Of a stretch of 39,563 nucleotides of DNA, positions 18,249 to 26,925 are shown piece by piece; positions within the stretch are counted from its first letter, which is position 1; each line of letters begins with the position of its first letter. A program made the translations under genes and the position numbers. The DNA comes from DASQFU01 sp035632955. Lineage in GTDB: Bacteria; Eisenbacteria; RBG-16-71-46. Under the pieces are notes generated by a model. The model made no database searches. It was not told the origin of the DNA and saw nothing but the letters and a program-made list of their open reading frames with translations. Location of the stretch: NCBI GenBank assembly GCA_035632955.1, contig DASQFU010000119.1:1-39563 (forward strand), read 5' to 3'.

Positions 18249-18851
18249 CTACTCGCCCCTGCTCCCACCCCATCGCCATTGCGCCGCGACCGACAGATAA
18301 CGGCCGGCGACGTCGTTGAACACGCGATGGTAGCGAACCCCGACGCCGAGCGCGGCCCGACCCGAGACCGGCCGCACGACCCCGGCCCCGAGGCTGAACC
18401 CGATCGAGCTCAGCGCGCGGCTGACCTCGCCGCGATGGTCGTCCTCCAAGCGGTAGGCGCCCCACGTGCCGCTCGCGAACGGGTCCCAGCCCCAGCGCCC
18501 GGGAAACCCGACGTCGATTCGCCATCCACCGCCGTATGTCCAGCGATGGATGGTCTCCACCGCGCCGAGGTCGGTGCCGTCGTTCGGATCTTCGAGCCGG
18601 CCGATCCGAGATCCGAGGTCGTCGGCGAACGCCATCACGCCGAACCTGGCGCGCGAGTGCGCCGGCCACAATGCGGCGAGCGCGAGCGAAAAACCTCCCT
18701 CGTCCGGAGCGCCCAGCACGCCGAGCGTTCTTCCGAAATCTCCGACCAGCTCCGGCGCCGGGAAGCCGCTCGCGACCGCCGGCTCGAGCGCGCTCAGCGC
18801 CAATCCGAGCGCAATCCCCCGCCACGGAGCCGATCGAAGAGCGAGGCGCAT
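18249..18851 (-). CDS. exported, outer-membrane beta-barrel-like protein between gyrB and gyrA
   Basis: The function is unknown. The 200-residue protein has a signal peptide (1-27) and then alternating amphipathic strands rich in Gly, Trp and Tyr (RWTYGGGWRIDVGFPGRWGWD, SIGFSLGAGVVRPVSGRAALGVGVRYHRVF, YLSVAAQWRWGG), as in small beta-barrels. Its ATG overlaps the gyrB stop by one base (TGATG), so it is translationally coupled to gyrB. An envelope protein in the middle of a gyrase operon is unexpected. Confidence 0.7.
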   Translation of the reverse strand: MRLALRSAPWRGIALGLALSALEPAVASGFPAPELVGDFGRTLGVLGAPDEGGFSLALAALWPAHSRARFGVMAFADDLGSRIGRLEDPNDGTDLGAVETIHRWTYGGGWRIDVGFPGRWGWDPFASGTWGAYRLEDDHRGEVSRALSSIGFSLGAGVVRPVSGRAALGVGVRYHRVFNDVAGRYLSVAAQWRWGGSRGE

Positions 18852-21800
18852 CAGATGTCGAGGTTTCTCACGTTGAGCGCGTTCTCCTCGATGAACTGGC
18901 GCCGCGGCTCGACTTTCTCACCCATGAGGATCGTGAAGATCCGATCCGCCTCGACCGCATCTTCGCTCGTGACCCGCAACAGCGTGCGCGTCTCCGGATT
19001 CATCGTCGTCTTCCATAGCTGCTCGGGATTCATTTCGCCGAGACCCTTGTAGCGCTGAACCATGATGTTCTTCTTGCCGAGCCGCGCGATCGCCTCGTCG
19101 CGCTCCTTGTCGTCGAAGCAATAGATCTCTTCCTTGCCGCTCTTGACCATGTAGAGCGGAGGCTGCGCGATGAAGACGTGTCCGTGCTCGACGAGCGGCT
19201 TGAGCTCGCGGAAGATGAACGTGAGCAGCAGGGTTCGGATGTGGGCGCCATCGATGTCAGCGTCGGTGTTGTGCGCGCACAGGCCGCCCGATCCGCAGAT
19301 GAAGTTCTCGTCGCCCTCGACGGAGAAGTCGTAAACGAATTCGCCGGTGCCCGGCACTTCGGTGGCTTCGAGCACCTCGAGCCCCATGAGGTCCGCACCG
19401 ATGTCCACCCTCTGCCGCTTCGTCGAACGCGGCCCCGCGAGGTACGCGTCGACCTGCGTGGCATTCGCGTGACGTCGCCAGATCGCCCGGCAGCGCTCGA
19501 TCTGATCCTTCCCGCACACCGTCAACGTCCAGTACGGGCGCCGGGTCTGAATCGGCGCACCGGCAGGAGTGGAACGCTGGTGATGCGACACGCTCGCGAT
19601 CAGACCGAGCTGTCCGAAGAGATAGAGCAGGCCTTCCTTGAGATCATCCGCGTTCGTGACGAAGCAGGGCCCATGACCCGAGGTGGTTCCATCCCCGAGG
19701 AAATAGCCTTCGAGGAACGCCATCTGGAGATCCTCGCTCGCGCTGAACACGAGATCCGGTATCCGCTTTTCGTGCCCACGGCCCCCAAGGCGCAACGCCC
19801 TGAGCAACCGCGCTGCCGCCACACTGTGGAAGTAGAGCTTGCGCCCCTCGCTTTCCGGGTCGCGATAGCAACGCGGCGTCTCGCCGAAGCAGGTGCGGAT
19901 CGCTTCGCACAACTCGGGAACGAAACGTTCGTCCTTGCCGCCGAGATTGAGGCTCACCTGGTGAGCGCTCATTGTGCCTTCGGCGACGTACCAGCCCAGG
20001 AACCACATCAGCTCGCGTGTGATCGGCAACGTGCGAGCGAAGCCGCGCGACTCGTGAGCGCGCGGAACGAGTCGTACGTCGGGGCCCAGCTGTTCCAGCT
20101 CCCGCAGGGTGAATCCCGCGAATGCCTTCCGGTTCGAGACTTTTTGCCATCGGGCATTGCGGCGGTCTTCATGTTGAATGATGTGCTGCTCGATACCGGC
20201 TGGAACCACCTCGTACGCGAGCTCGTCCGCCCAACCGATGGCGCGAAGGTAGGAATCGAAGTGAGGAAGGATCGGTCGCGAGACGCCACGCTCCCACTGG
20301 CTGACGGTGATCGGTTGCCGGACGCCGACGGCCATCGCCACGTCCGTCTGGGTGCGCAGCATCTGAATGCGGCGCGCGACCAGCCGACTCCAGGCGGCCC
20401 CGGGAAGCTCAACCCGAGGAGCCGTCCACTGCTGGGGCGACTTCACGCGGTCGATCACACGCGCCGCTGCGATGCGGCGGACATCATCGCCTTCCAGATA
20501 AAGTCCCGATGTCAGTCCGGCGTCGTGGAACGTCCGCAGGAGATCGATCGACCGCGGAGCACCCTCGGGCCGCGGCAGTCGATGGCTCGCGACCAGGCGA
20601 TCCCCGCGACGAACTTCGTTCCCCTTCTTGAGCCGAACGGCCCCGTCCTCGAGCACGAAGACGCTGTGTGAGGCGGTGACTTGTATGGCTCGTCCGTAAC
20701 GCGTTGCGATCCGGTACATCGGCTCGTGATGTGGGTGGCGGATCACCGCCTTGAGCGGTCGGAATCGCGTGGCATGGGACACGGGATCGAAACACAAGAC
20801 CCGGTAGAGCCCCGCGACTCGCCGCCCCGCCATGCAGTCGTCTATGAATGGGCCTATCCGAACCAGCTCGGGACGTCCACTCTCGTCGGCGACGAGTGTT
20901 GGCTCGCGACCATCGACGCTCATTACGATGACCTTGTGATAGCGCAGCTTCGCGATGTCAAACTCTTCTTTGATGCCCGCACCGAGCGCCGTGATGATGT
21001 TGCGAATCTCTTCGTTGCTCAGCACCTTGTCGAGCCGCGCCTTCTCCACGTTCAGGATCTTGCCGCGGATCGGAAGGATCGCCTGGAATCTGCGGTCCCG
21101 TCCCTGCTTCGCGGTACCGCCTGCCGAGTCACCCTCGACGATGTAGATCTCGCACAGACCGGGATCGTCGAACGCGCAGTCCGCGAGCTTGCCGGGCAGC
21201 GATCCACCGTCGAGAATGCTCTTGCGGCGCGCGAGCTCTCGCGCCTTGCGCGCGGCCTCGCGGGCGCGAGCGGCCGCCAGCATCTTTTCGACGATCTTGC
21301 GGGCAACCGAAGGGTTCTCATCGAAGTGCTCGCGCAGCCCCTCGCCGACGATGCTCTCGACCACGCCCTTGACCTCGCTGTTGCCGAGCTTGGTCTTGGT
21401 CTGTCCTTCGAACTGCGGGTTCTGCATCTTGATCGAAATGACCGCCGTCAGTCCTTCGCGGGCGTCTTCGCCCGTCACCGTCACCTTGGCCTTGCTCGCA
21501 ATCCCTTCGCGCTCCGCGTAGTTGGTGAGCGTGCGCGTCAGCGCAGAACGGAAGCCGATCAGATGCGTGCCGCCCTCGACCGTGTTGATGTTGTTGACGT
21601 AGGCATGGACCGACTCGGTATAGCCGTCGTTGAACTGAAATGCGATCTCCACGACGATGTTGTCCCGCTCGCGCGCGAAGAACACCGGACGGCCGTGCAG
21701 AGCCTCTTTGTTCTGGTTCAGGTACTTGATGAACTCGACGATGCCGCCCTTGTACAGATACTCCGTGCTCTTGCCGTTGCGTCGATCGGTCAGCCGGATG

Positions 21801-22426
21801 CTGAGGCCGCTGTTGAGGAACGCCAGCTCGCGCATGCGGCCGGCGAGCGTGTCCCAATGGAAGGTCGTGTCCTCGAAGATCTTTTCGTCGGGTTTGAAGC
21901 GCGTGGTCGTCCCCGAGCTTTGCTTCGGCGTTTCCGCCGGTGCCGCCGCGCTCGTCATCTCCCCGGTGGGTTTGCCGTGCTCGTAACGCTGCGTGTAGAT
22001 GCGGTCTTCCTTCAAGACCTCCACTTCGCACCATTCGGACAGCGCATTGACGACCGAGACGCCGACGCCGTGCAGTCCGCCCGAGACCTTGTACGACTGT
22101 GAATCGAACTTGCCGCCGGCATGCAAGGTCGTCATCACGACCTCGAGTGCCGGGCGCTTCATCGTCGCATGCATGTCCACGGGAATCCCGCGACCGTTGT
22201 CGCGCACCGTGACGCTGCCGTCGGTCTCGATCGTCACCGCGATCTCGGTGCAATAGCCGGCCAGCGCCTCGTCCACAGAGTTGTCCACGACCTCGTAGAC
22301 CAGATGGTGCAGACCCCGCCCGCTCACGTCGCCGATGTACATCGCGGGGCGCTTGCGCACCGCCTCCAGGCCTTCGAGAACCTGGATACTAGTCGCGTCG
22401 TAGTGATGCCCCTTCGCTTCCGCCAT
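18851..22426 (-). CDS. gyrB: DNA gyrase subunit B precursor containing an intein
   Basis: The 1,191-residue precursor should splice to a GyrB of about 640 residues, the length of the short bacterial form. The GHKL ATPase shows VVDNSVDEALAG (Asn49), DNGRGIPV and GGLHGVGVSVVNALS. The TOPRIM domain shows EIYIVEGDSAGGTAKQGR and then the metal-binding TDADIDG, which is split from the preceding VIVM by the 551-residue intein (503-1053). The C-terminal QRYKGLGEMNPEQLW is intact. The start is ATG 22426 with GGAG upstream. A GTG at 22456, overlapping the dciA stop as GTGA, would add ten residues. RecF is absent from the usual place before it. Confidence 0.97.
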   Translation of the reverse strand: MAEAKGHHYDATSIQVLEGLEAVRKRPAMYIGDVSGRGLHHLVYEVVDNSVDEALAGYCTEIAVTIETDGSVTVRDNGRGIPVDMHATMKRPALEVVMTTLHAGGKFDSQSYKVSGGLHGVGVSVVNALSEWCEVEVLKEDRIYTQRYEHGKPTGEMTSAAAPAETPKQSSGTTTRFKPDEKIFEDTTFHWDTLAGRMRELAFLNSGLSIRLTDRRNGKSTEYLYKGGIVEFIKYLNQNKEALHGRPVFFARERDNIVVEIAFQFNDGYTESVHAYVNNINTVEGGTHLIGFRSALTRTLTNYAEREGIASKAKVTVTGEDAREGLTAVISIKMQNPQFEGQTKTKLGNSEVKGVVESIVGEGLREHFDENPSVARKIVEKMLAAARAREAARKARELARRKSILDGGSLPGKLADCAFDDPGLCEIYIVEGDSAGGTAKQGRDRRFQAILPIRGKILNVEKARLDKVLSNEEIRNIITALGAGIKEEFDIAKLRYHKVIVMSVDGREPTLVADESGRPELVRIGPFIDDCMAGRRVAGLYRVLCFDPVSHATRFRPLKAVIRHPHHEPMYRIATRYGRAIQVTASHSVFVLEDGAVRLKKGNEVRRGDRLVASHRLPRPEGAPRSIDLLRTFHDAGLTSGLYLEGDDVRRIAAARVIDRVKSPQQWTAPRVELPGAAWSRLVARRIQMLRTQTDVAMAVGVRQPITVSQWERGVSRPILPHFDSYLRAIGWADELAYEVVPAGIEQHIIQHEDRRNARWQKVSNRKAFAGFTLRELEQLGPDVRLVPRAHESRGFARTLPITRELMWFLGWYVAEGTMSAHQVSLNLGGKDERFVPELCEAIRTCFGETPRCYRDPESEGRKLYFHSVAAARLLRALRLGGRGHEKRIPDLVFSASEDLQMAFLEGYFLGDGTTSGHGPCFVTNADDLKEGLLYLFGQLGLIASVSHHQRSTPAGAPIQTRRPYWTLTVCGKDQIERCRAIWRRHANATQVDAYLAGPRSTKRQRVDIGADLMGLEVLEATEVPGTGEFVYDFSVEGDENFICGSGGLCAHNTDADIDGAHIRTLLLTFIFRELKPLVEHGHVFIAQPPLYMVKSGKEEIYCFDDKERDEAIARLGKKNIMVQRYKGLGEMNPEQLWKTTMNPETRTLLRVTSEDAVEADRIFTILMGEKVEPRRQFIEENALNVRNLDI
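19268..20920 (-). mobile_element. GyrB intein with LAGLIDADG endonuclease and XRE-like HTH
   Basis: This is an in-frame protein intron of 551 residues between Met and Thr of the TOPRIM MTDADIDG segment. Splice residues are Ser1 at the N-terminus, His550-Asn551 at the C-terminus, and Thr as the +1 extein residue. Block B is VTASHSV (Thr82, His85). Blocks F and G are FVYDFSVEGDENF and GLCAHN. The endonuclease carries two LAGLIDADG-type motifs, LGWYVAEG (308-315) and FLEGYFLGDG (402-411), both with acidic residues, so it is probably active. Between block B and the endonuclease lies an XRE-like helix-turn-helix (179-216; bases 20386-20273). Homing into intein-free gyrB alleles is the likely mode of spread. 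Confidence 0.93.
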
Positions 22427-22452
22427 CAGGGTTCCGTCTCCTTCCCTCTTGC

Positions 22453-22752
22453 TCACCGCTGGATCCCTCCGCGGGCCATGACCAAATGCAGACCGCGAAC
22501 CTGGTTCGAGCCCAGACGCCGGTTGAGTTGGGCCACCAGCTCGCGCTTGAGGTAGCCGAGCTCCTGGAGCCAGGCCGATCCCTCGACCTCGACGAGCAGG
22601 ACTCCGTCTTGGAAGCTGCGGGCGCGCGTGCGACGGGCGATCCGTTCCCCGACGATGTCCGGCCATGCCTCGACGGCCCGCCAGCCCGCCACTCCCTCCG
22701 CGAGACCGAGCGCCTCGAGCATGCCGGGCAGGAGGTCCCCCAGCGACCGCAT
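22453..22752 (-). CDS. dciA: DciA/DUF721 family protein, probable DnaB helicase loader
   Basis: This is a 99-residue protein of the DUF721/DciA family, the helicase loader or operator found in bacteria without DnaC or DnaI. The characteristic pattern is present: AWPDIVGERIARRTRARSF, the aromatic SAWLQELGYLKREL, and LNRRLGSNQVRGLHL. The start is ATG 22752, two bases after the dnaN stop. A TTG at 22758 overlaps that stop and would add two residues. Its stop overlaps the alternative gyrB GTG. The position dnaN-dciA-gyrB fits a role at initiation. Confidence 0.88.
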   Translation of the reverse strand: MRSLGDLLPGMLEALGLAEGVAGWRAVEAWPDIVGERIARRTRARSFQDGVLLVEVEGSAWLQELGYLKRELVAQLNRRLGSNQVRGLHLVMARGGIQR

Positions 22753-22754
22753 GC

Positions 22755-23903
22755 TCAAGCGGTTGCTTCCGGGAGGCGGAGCGGCATGATCAGGCAGAGC
22801 AACTCTTCTTCGGCTTCCGGCAGACCGCCGACCGGCTCGACGATGCCGGCGGCCAGAGCGTTGTTGAGCCGGAACGCCACCTGCTCGCTCGGAATGCTGC
22901 GCAGCAGCTCGATCAGATACGTGGCGTTGTAGCCGATGTCCATGGCATCGCCCTGATACTCCGCCTGGATCTCGTGCTCGCCGGCGCCCAGCTCGGTCGC
23001 GGACGAGACGCCGATCTGACCGGAGCGCACCGCGAACCGCACCTGCCGCGTGACGTTGTCGGCGTGCGACGCGACGATGTCGACGGCCTCGAGCAGATCC
23101 TCGCGGCGCACCCGAAGTTCCTTGGCGTTGTTCTTCGGGATCACCTGCTCGTAGTTGGGATACGGCCCTTGCAGCAGCCGGACGACGATCTGGACGCGGT
23201 ACTCGCCGACCTGCGCGGTGAATCCAGCCTGATTCCGGCCGGCTGCGATCTCGACGTCGATCGGCGAGGTCGCTTCGTCGGCGGTTCGGCTCACCACGCC
23301 GAGCGCACGGCTCGGCACGATGACGCCGTCCTTGCCGACCCCCGTGTAAGCTCCCTTGCGCGTCGCGCGAGCGAGTCGATGCCCGTCGGTCGAGACGAAC
23401 ACGACCTGCTGCTCGCTGCCCTGCACCAGCACGCCGCCGAGCATCGGTCGGGTCGCGTCGTTCGAGACGGCGTATCCAGTGCGCGCGACCAGGCGTCCCA
23501 GAGTCGCGGCTTCGAGCGTTACTTTGGTCTCCGGCTTGAGGTCCGGCATGCGCGGAAAGTCGGCGGCGCTCTGCGTCGGGAAACGGGACCAGCCTTTACC
23601 CTCGCCGTACTTGATCTCGCATTGCTCGCCGGCCAGCGAAAGGTGGAGCGGGCCGCGCGGCATCTTGCGAACCACCTCGTTCAGGTGACGGGCCGAGACC
23701 GCAGCTTTTCCGGCGCCCTTCACGATGCAGGGCACGGTCACTGAGGTCGTCACCTCGAGGTCCGTTCCCGTGACACGCAGCCCACCCTGATCGGCCTCGA
23801 GCAGCACGCACGAGAGCAGCGGCATCGGGCTGCGCGCTGACACCGAACCGAACGCTTTGCCAACCGCGTAGGCGAGGTCAGGCTGCTGGATCGTCAGTTC
23901 CAT
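22755..23903 (-). CDS. dnaN: DNA polymerase III beta subunit (sliding clamp)
   Basis: This is the ring-shaped processivity clamp of the replicative polymerase. The 382-residue protein has the three repeated clamp domains, starting MELTIQQPDLAYAVGK and ending in the peptide-binding cleft segment LLCLIMPLRL that partners contact. FPRMPD and FVSTDGHRLA are typical. I use ATG 23903, preceded by GGGGAG. The frame runs open to 24242, but that stretch is the DnaA-box-containing intergenic region. dciA follows immediately. Confidence 0.97.
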   Translation of the reverse strand: MELTIQQPDLAYAVGKAFGSVSARSPMPLLSCVLLEADQGGLRVTGTDLEVTTSVTVPCIVKGAGKAAVSARHLNEVVRKMPRGPLHLSLAGEQCEIKYGEGKGWSRFPTQSAADFPRMPDLKPETKVTLEAATLGRLVARTGYAVSNDATRPMLGGVLVQGSEQQVVFVSTDGHRLARATRKGAYTGVGKDGVIVPSRALGVVSRTADEATSPIDVEIAAGRNQAGFTAQVGEYRVQIVVRLLQGPYPNYEQVIPKNNAKELRVRREDLLEAVDIVASHADNVTRQVRFAVRSGQIGVSSATELGAGEHEIQAEYQGDAMDIGYNATYLIELLRSIPSEQVAFRLNNALAAGIVEPVGGLPEAEEELLCLIMPLRLPEATA

Positions 23904-24256
23904 TCTTGGCTCCCCAATCCTGGAGGAAGTCCAAGCCCTGTCTGGACTTCCGGCCAGTCGAACCGGCTCGACGCGAGCGCTCGAGCTAGTTGCTGCTGCA
24001 TGATAGGTAGCGGCTCCGTGCCCTGCAAGCACTTTCGAGTCTCTTAAATCATTGTGGTTAAATAAGAAAGAAGCTAGTAGCCGTAGGGGCTGTGGAGGTG
24101 GTGGAAAGCGCCGACTACATGACAATAACTTGTTGTACTGCAAAGCGATACGGTGCAGCTGAACGGTGGTGAGTAAGAACGAGCTTTTCCACGGCCGTCC
24201 CGAGCCGGGAACTTGGGCGCCCAACTCTCCCCATTTCCACACCGGTTATCCACCGA
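23904..24256. other. oriC: dnaA-dnaN intergenic region, putative oriC part 1
   Basis: This 353-bp gap contains four DnaA-box-like nonamers with one mismatch each to TTWTNCACA: 24053-24061 (minus, TTAACCACA), 24185-24193 (TTTTCCACG), 24233-24241 (ATTTCCACA) and 24246-24254 (TTATCCACC). A stretch at about 24040-24075 is strikingly AT-rich for this genome and may be the unwinding element. Together with the boxes upstream of dnaA this suggests a bipartite origin, as in Bacillus. No strand-skew calculation was possible. Confidence 0.6.
24000..24028 (-). promoter_or_regulatory. possible dnaN promoter
   Basis: On the minus strand TTGCAG (24028-24023) and TATCAT (24005-24000) are 17 bp apart. The -10 matches five of six. 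The predicted start would leave a leader of about 90 bases before the dnaN ATG and would also drive dciA and gyrB. Confidence 0.45.
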
Positions 24257-25666
24257 TCATGCCGACTCGAGCGTGGAAATCAGACCGTTCACGCGCTCCG
24301 CGAACGCCTTGTCGCTCCCGAACAACCCCCGCATCTTGGTGCACGCGTACATCACCGTCGTGTGGTCCCGACCCCCGAACACGCGGCCGATCTCGAGCAG
24401 CGAGAGGTCGGTGAGCTGGCGCATCAGGTACATCGCAACCTGACGCGGAAGCGCCACCGACTGTGTGCGCCGCGCACCACACAACGCTTCCACTTTGACC
24501 CCGTAGCGCTCCGCGACGGTCGCGAGGATGCGCTCCGGCGTCAAACGCTCGGGTTCGGGATTGACGTAGTGCTGGAGCACCTCTTCAGCCAGATCCACCG
24601 TGATCTCCTGATGGAGAAGCGAGCTGAGCGCGAGCACCCGCACGAGGCAGCCTTCGAGGTCACGGATGTTGTTACGGATGCGATCGGCGATCAGGAGCAG
24701 GACGTCCTCCGGCAGACGGAGGTTGGCCCCCTCGAGCTCGTAACGATTCTTCAGGATCGCCAGACGGGTCTCGAGATCCGGCTGCTGGATATCGGTCACC
24801 AGTCCCTGATTGAAACGAGACGTCAGACGCTCCTCGATCTGCAGGATGTCCTTCGGTGGCTTATCCGCGGTCGCGACCACCTGCTTGTGCGCGTCGCGCA
24901 AGGCATTGAACGTGTAGAAGAACTCTTCCTGCGTGCTCTCCTTCCCGGCGATGAACTGAACGTCGTCGATCAGCAGCAGGTCCACGCCGCGGTAGCGATT
25001 GCGGAACGCCAGCGTCTGGTTGTGCTGGATCGCGTAGATCAGCTCGTTGGTGAAGCGCTCGGCCGGCACGTAGCAGACGCGAGCCTCGGGGCGCGAGCGT
25101 CGGACGGCATGACCGACCGCGTGCAGCAGGTGCGTCTTGCCGAGCCCCGATCCACCGAAGATGAACAACGGGTTGTACGCCTTACCGGGGCTCTTGGCCA
25201 CAGCCTGGCAGGCCGCTTGGGTGAGCCGATTGCTACCGCCGACGACGAAGCTTTCGAACGTGAGGCGCGGGTGCAAATGCCCTTCGAGCCACGTCCGGTC
25301 GGCTCTGCGCGGCGGCGTCGAGGCGGGCGTGGACGCCGGGGGAGCGGCGTCGAGGTCGTTCACCGGGAGCGAGGCAACGACGTGATTCGCGTGCGAGTTC
25401 CGAGGCATGAACCGGATCTCGGGCTCGGAACCCAACACTTCGGCCAGCGCACGCTTGAGAGCCGGAAGATGGTGTTCGTGCAGCCAGTCGATGAAGAACA
25501 GATTGGGCACTTCGAGTTCGACCAGCTCGGTGCAAAGACTCAGGGGCAGGATCGGCCGGAACCAGGTCTCGAAGGTTTGCGCACTTTCGAGACGGCTCTG
25601 CACGGACGAAAGAACCTGCTCCCAGATCCTGTGAGTCGCCTCCAACTGCGGTGGCTGGAGAGCCAT
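24257..25666 (-). CDS. dnaA: chromosomal replication initiator DnaA
   Basis: This is the ATP-dependent initiator that binds DnaA boxes and opens oriC. The 469-residue protein has domain I (1-80), a variable Pro/Ala/Thr-rich linker (about 90-125), the AAA+ domain with Walker A GGSGLGKTH (171-179) and Walker B LLIDDVQF (231-238), and domain IV with the DnaA signature GRDHTTVMYACTKM. The start is ATG 25666 with AAGGA seven bases upstream. An open extension to 25915 is leader DNA that contains DnaA boxes. The gene directs dnaN downstream and is flanked by box clusters on both sides. Confidence 0.98.
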   Translation of the reverse strand: MALQPPQLEATHRIWEQVLSSVQSRLESAQTFETWFRPILPLSLCTELVELEVPNLFFIDWLHEHHLPALKRALAEVLGSEPEIRFMPRNSHANHVVASLPVNDLDAAPPASTPASTPPRRADRTWLEGHLHPRLTFESFVVGGSNRLTQAACQAVAKSPGKAYNPLFIFGGSGLGKTHLLHAVGHAVRRSRPEARVCYVPAERFTNELIYAIQHNQTLAFRNRYRGVDLLLIDDVQFIAGKESTQEEFFYTFNALRDAHKQVVATADKPPKDILQIEERLTSRFNQGLVTDIQQPDLETRLAILKNRYELEGANLRLPEDVLLLIADRIRNNIRDLEGCLVRVLALSSLLHQEITVDLAEEVLQHYVNPEPERLTPERILATVAERYGVKVEALCGARRTQSVALPRQVAMYLMRQLTDLSLLEIGRVFGGRDHTTVMYACTKMRGLFGSDKAFAERVNGLISTLESA

Positions 25667-26085
25667 TGTGCGATCCTTGCTCGGTGAGGGGTCGGGAGCT
25701 TTCCACAGGGTTCGAGGCGCCTCGCACAACACGCGATGGCGGCCGCGGGCCCGGTGGCAGACGACGTTGTGGAAATTCGCGTGGCTGGTTATCAACATCG
25801 CTTGGCCGAGGACGAGATCGTTGTTTGGTAACGGGTTACTTCCTGATAGCCCCTCCTTCCTCCACCGGTTTTCCACAATCAGCCAGGAATCCGGCGGCCA
25901 GCTCCAAATCGGCACCGATCGAGAGTCGGGACGAGAACGCTAAGACATTGGAAAGTTTGTTGTTGAGTGGTTTGCCAAACCACCTGGACTGCGAGGTCCA
26001 GATGCTCCCGTAAGGGGGAGGTAAGCTAGCACCCGGCCTTGGCAGAGGCAAGACGGAAGTTTCCAGAACGTTAAGTGCCGCAATG
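25667..26085. other. oriC: dnaA upstream region, putative oriC part 2
   Basis: This gap between dnaA and the terminator of the upstream gene carries four DnaA-box-like nonamers: 25699-25707 (CTTTCCACA), 25768-25776 (minus, ATTTCCACA), 25789-25797 (TTATCAACA) and 25869-25877 (TTTTCCACA, an exact TTWTNCACA match). Three dyads follow: GTAAC/GTTAC (25828-25839), GGTTTG/CAAACC (25969-25981) and CTGGAC/GTCCAG (25984-25989 with 25996-26001). They may be origin or autoregulatory elements of dnaA. I found no convincing -35/-10 pair for dnaA. Confidence 0.6.
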
Positions 26086-26134
26086 TGTTGAAAGAAAGCA
26101 AAATGGCGAGCGGGCACGTTTGTGCCTGCTCGCC
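26086..26134 (-). terminator. intrinsic terminator of the barrel-protein gene
   Basis: A 13-bp hairpin (26105-26117 with 26122-26134, loop GTTT, one G-T pair) is followed on the minus strand by ATTTTGCTTTCTTTC. It lies 33 bp past the stop at 26168 and insulates the dnaA region from upstream transcription. It is the clearest intrinsic terminator in the window. Confidence 0.85.
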
Positions 26135-26167
26135 TGTTCAGCCTGTGCGCTGCTCGGGCGTGAGCTT

Positions 26168-26800
26168 CTAAAATGGCAAATTGACGCCTGTTACGAAGCC
26201 GATGTCGTCGTTGAACTCGTCTTCCAGCAGCAATTGCAGCTCGCCGATGATTCTGAACTCCGACGCGACGCGAAACTCGGCGCCGAGCCGGATCGGAAAC
26301 GCCACGTCGGTCGCGTCCCGCGTGCCGATGTCGAGGCTGCTGTAGAACAGCCCCACGCTTCCGTACGGAACCAGCGCGGTGCCGCCGGCGTTCAGTGGCC
26401 GGCTGGCGATGATCGACGGCCCGAGGCTGAGCACATTGAAATCGTCGCCGTTCTCGAGGCTCAACGCGCCACCGATGGCGATGTCGACCGGGAGGCCTTG
26501 ATCCACGCGCGCGACCTGGACCTTGAGATCGGTCCCGACTCGCAGGGTCGTCTTGTCGGAGCCGGCGAGGTCCACCCGCGTCAGGCCGCCGTGGAAGCCG
26601 AAATCCATGTTGGGATAGAAGCTCATGCGCAGCTGCGCCAGCAGGCCGACGACGCTTTCGCTCGCATGGAGATAGCCGCCGAACATGTGCCCGTTGACCG
26701 GAAGCGGGTCGGCGGGGACGAACTGCCCGAACACCTGGGCGCGGGCGGGGGTTGCGAACAGGCCGAGCGCGGCGAGCGCGGCGGCCAGAGCATGCTTCAC
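26168..26800 (-). CDS. exported outer-membrane beta-barrel-like protein
   Basis: The function is unknown. A signal peptide (1-21, ending ARAQ) precedes about 190 residues of alternating strands (MFGGYLHASESVVGLLAQLRMSFYP, ALVPYGSVGLFYSSLDIG, FPIRLGAEFRVASEFRIIGELQLLL) and the protein ends in Phe, as outer-membrane barrels do. The start is GTG 26800 with GGAGG seven bases before it. A strong terminator follows. It is transcribed alone. Confidence 0.75.
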   Translation of the reverse strand: MKHALAAALAALGLFATPARAQVFGQFVPADPLPVNGHMFGGYLHASESVVGLLAQLRMSFYPNMDFGFHGGLTRVDLAGSDKTTLRVGTDLKVQVARVDQGLPVDIAIGGALSLENGDDFNVLSLGPSIIASRPLNAGGTALVPYGSVGLFYSSLDIGTRDATDVAFPIRLGAEFRVASEFRIIGELQLLLEDEFNDDIGFVTGVNLPF

Positions 26801-26925
26801 GATTCAACCTCCATGTTGACGTTGCGGGAGCGGTCCGATGGCGAGGATGCACCGTCCCAAATCGCTCGAAAGCCGGTCAAGGATAAACTTGCTTGCCGCG
26901 ACGATGACATGGTAGCGGTGCGGCG

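Noticed and set aside
22427..22666. N-terminal 80-residue extension of gyrB
   Set aside because: It is out of frame over the dciA coding region and shows no GyrB similarity. Normal GyrB begins close to the ATG at 22426.
23972..23983. CGCGAGCGCTCG palindrome shared with the phoB upstream region (28855-28868)
   Set aside because: A GC-rich palindrome of this kind can recur by chance in this genome, and the two genes have no clear regulatory link.
23904..24242. N-terminal extension of dnaN
   Set aside because: The region carries DnaA boxes, a promoter candidate and AT-rich DNA, and the clamp starts normally at MELTIQQ.
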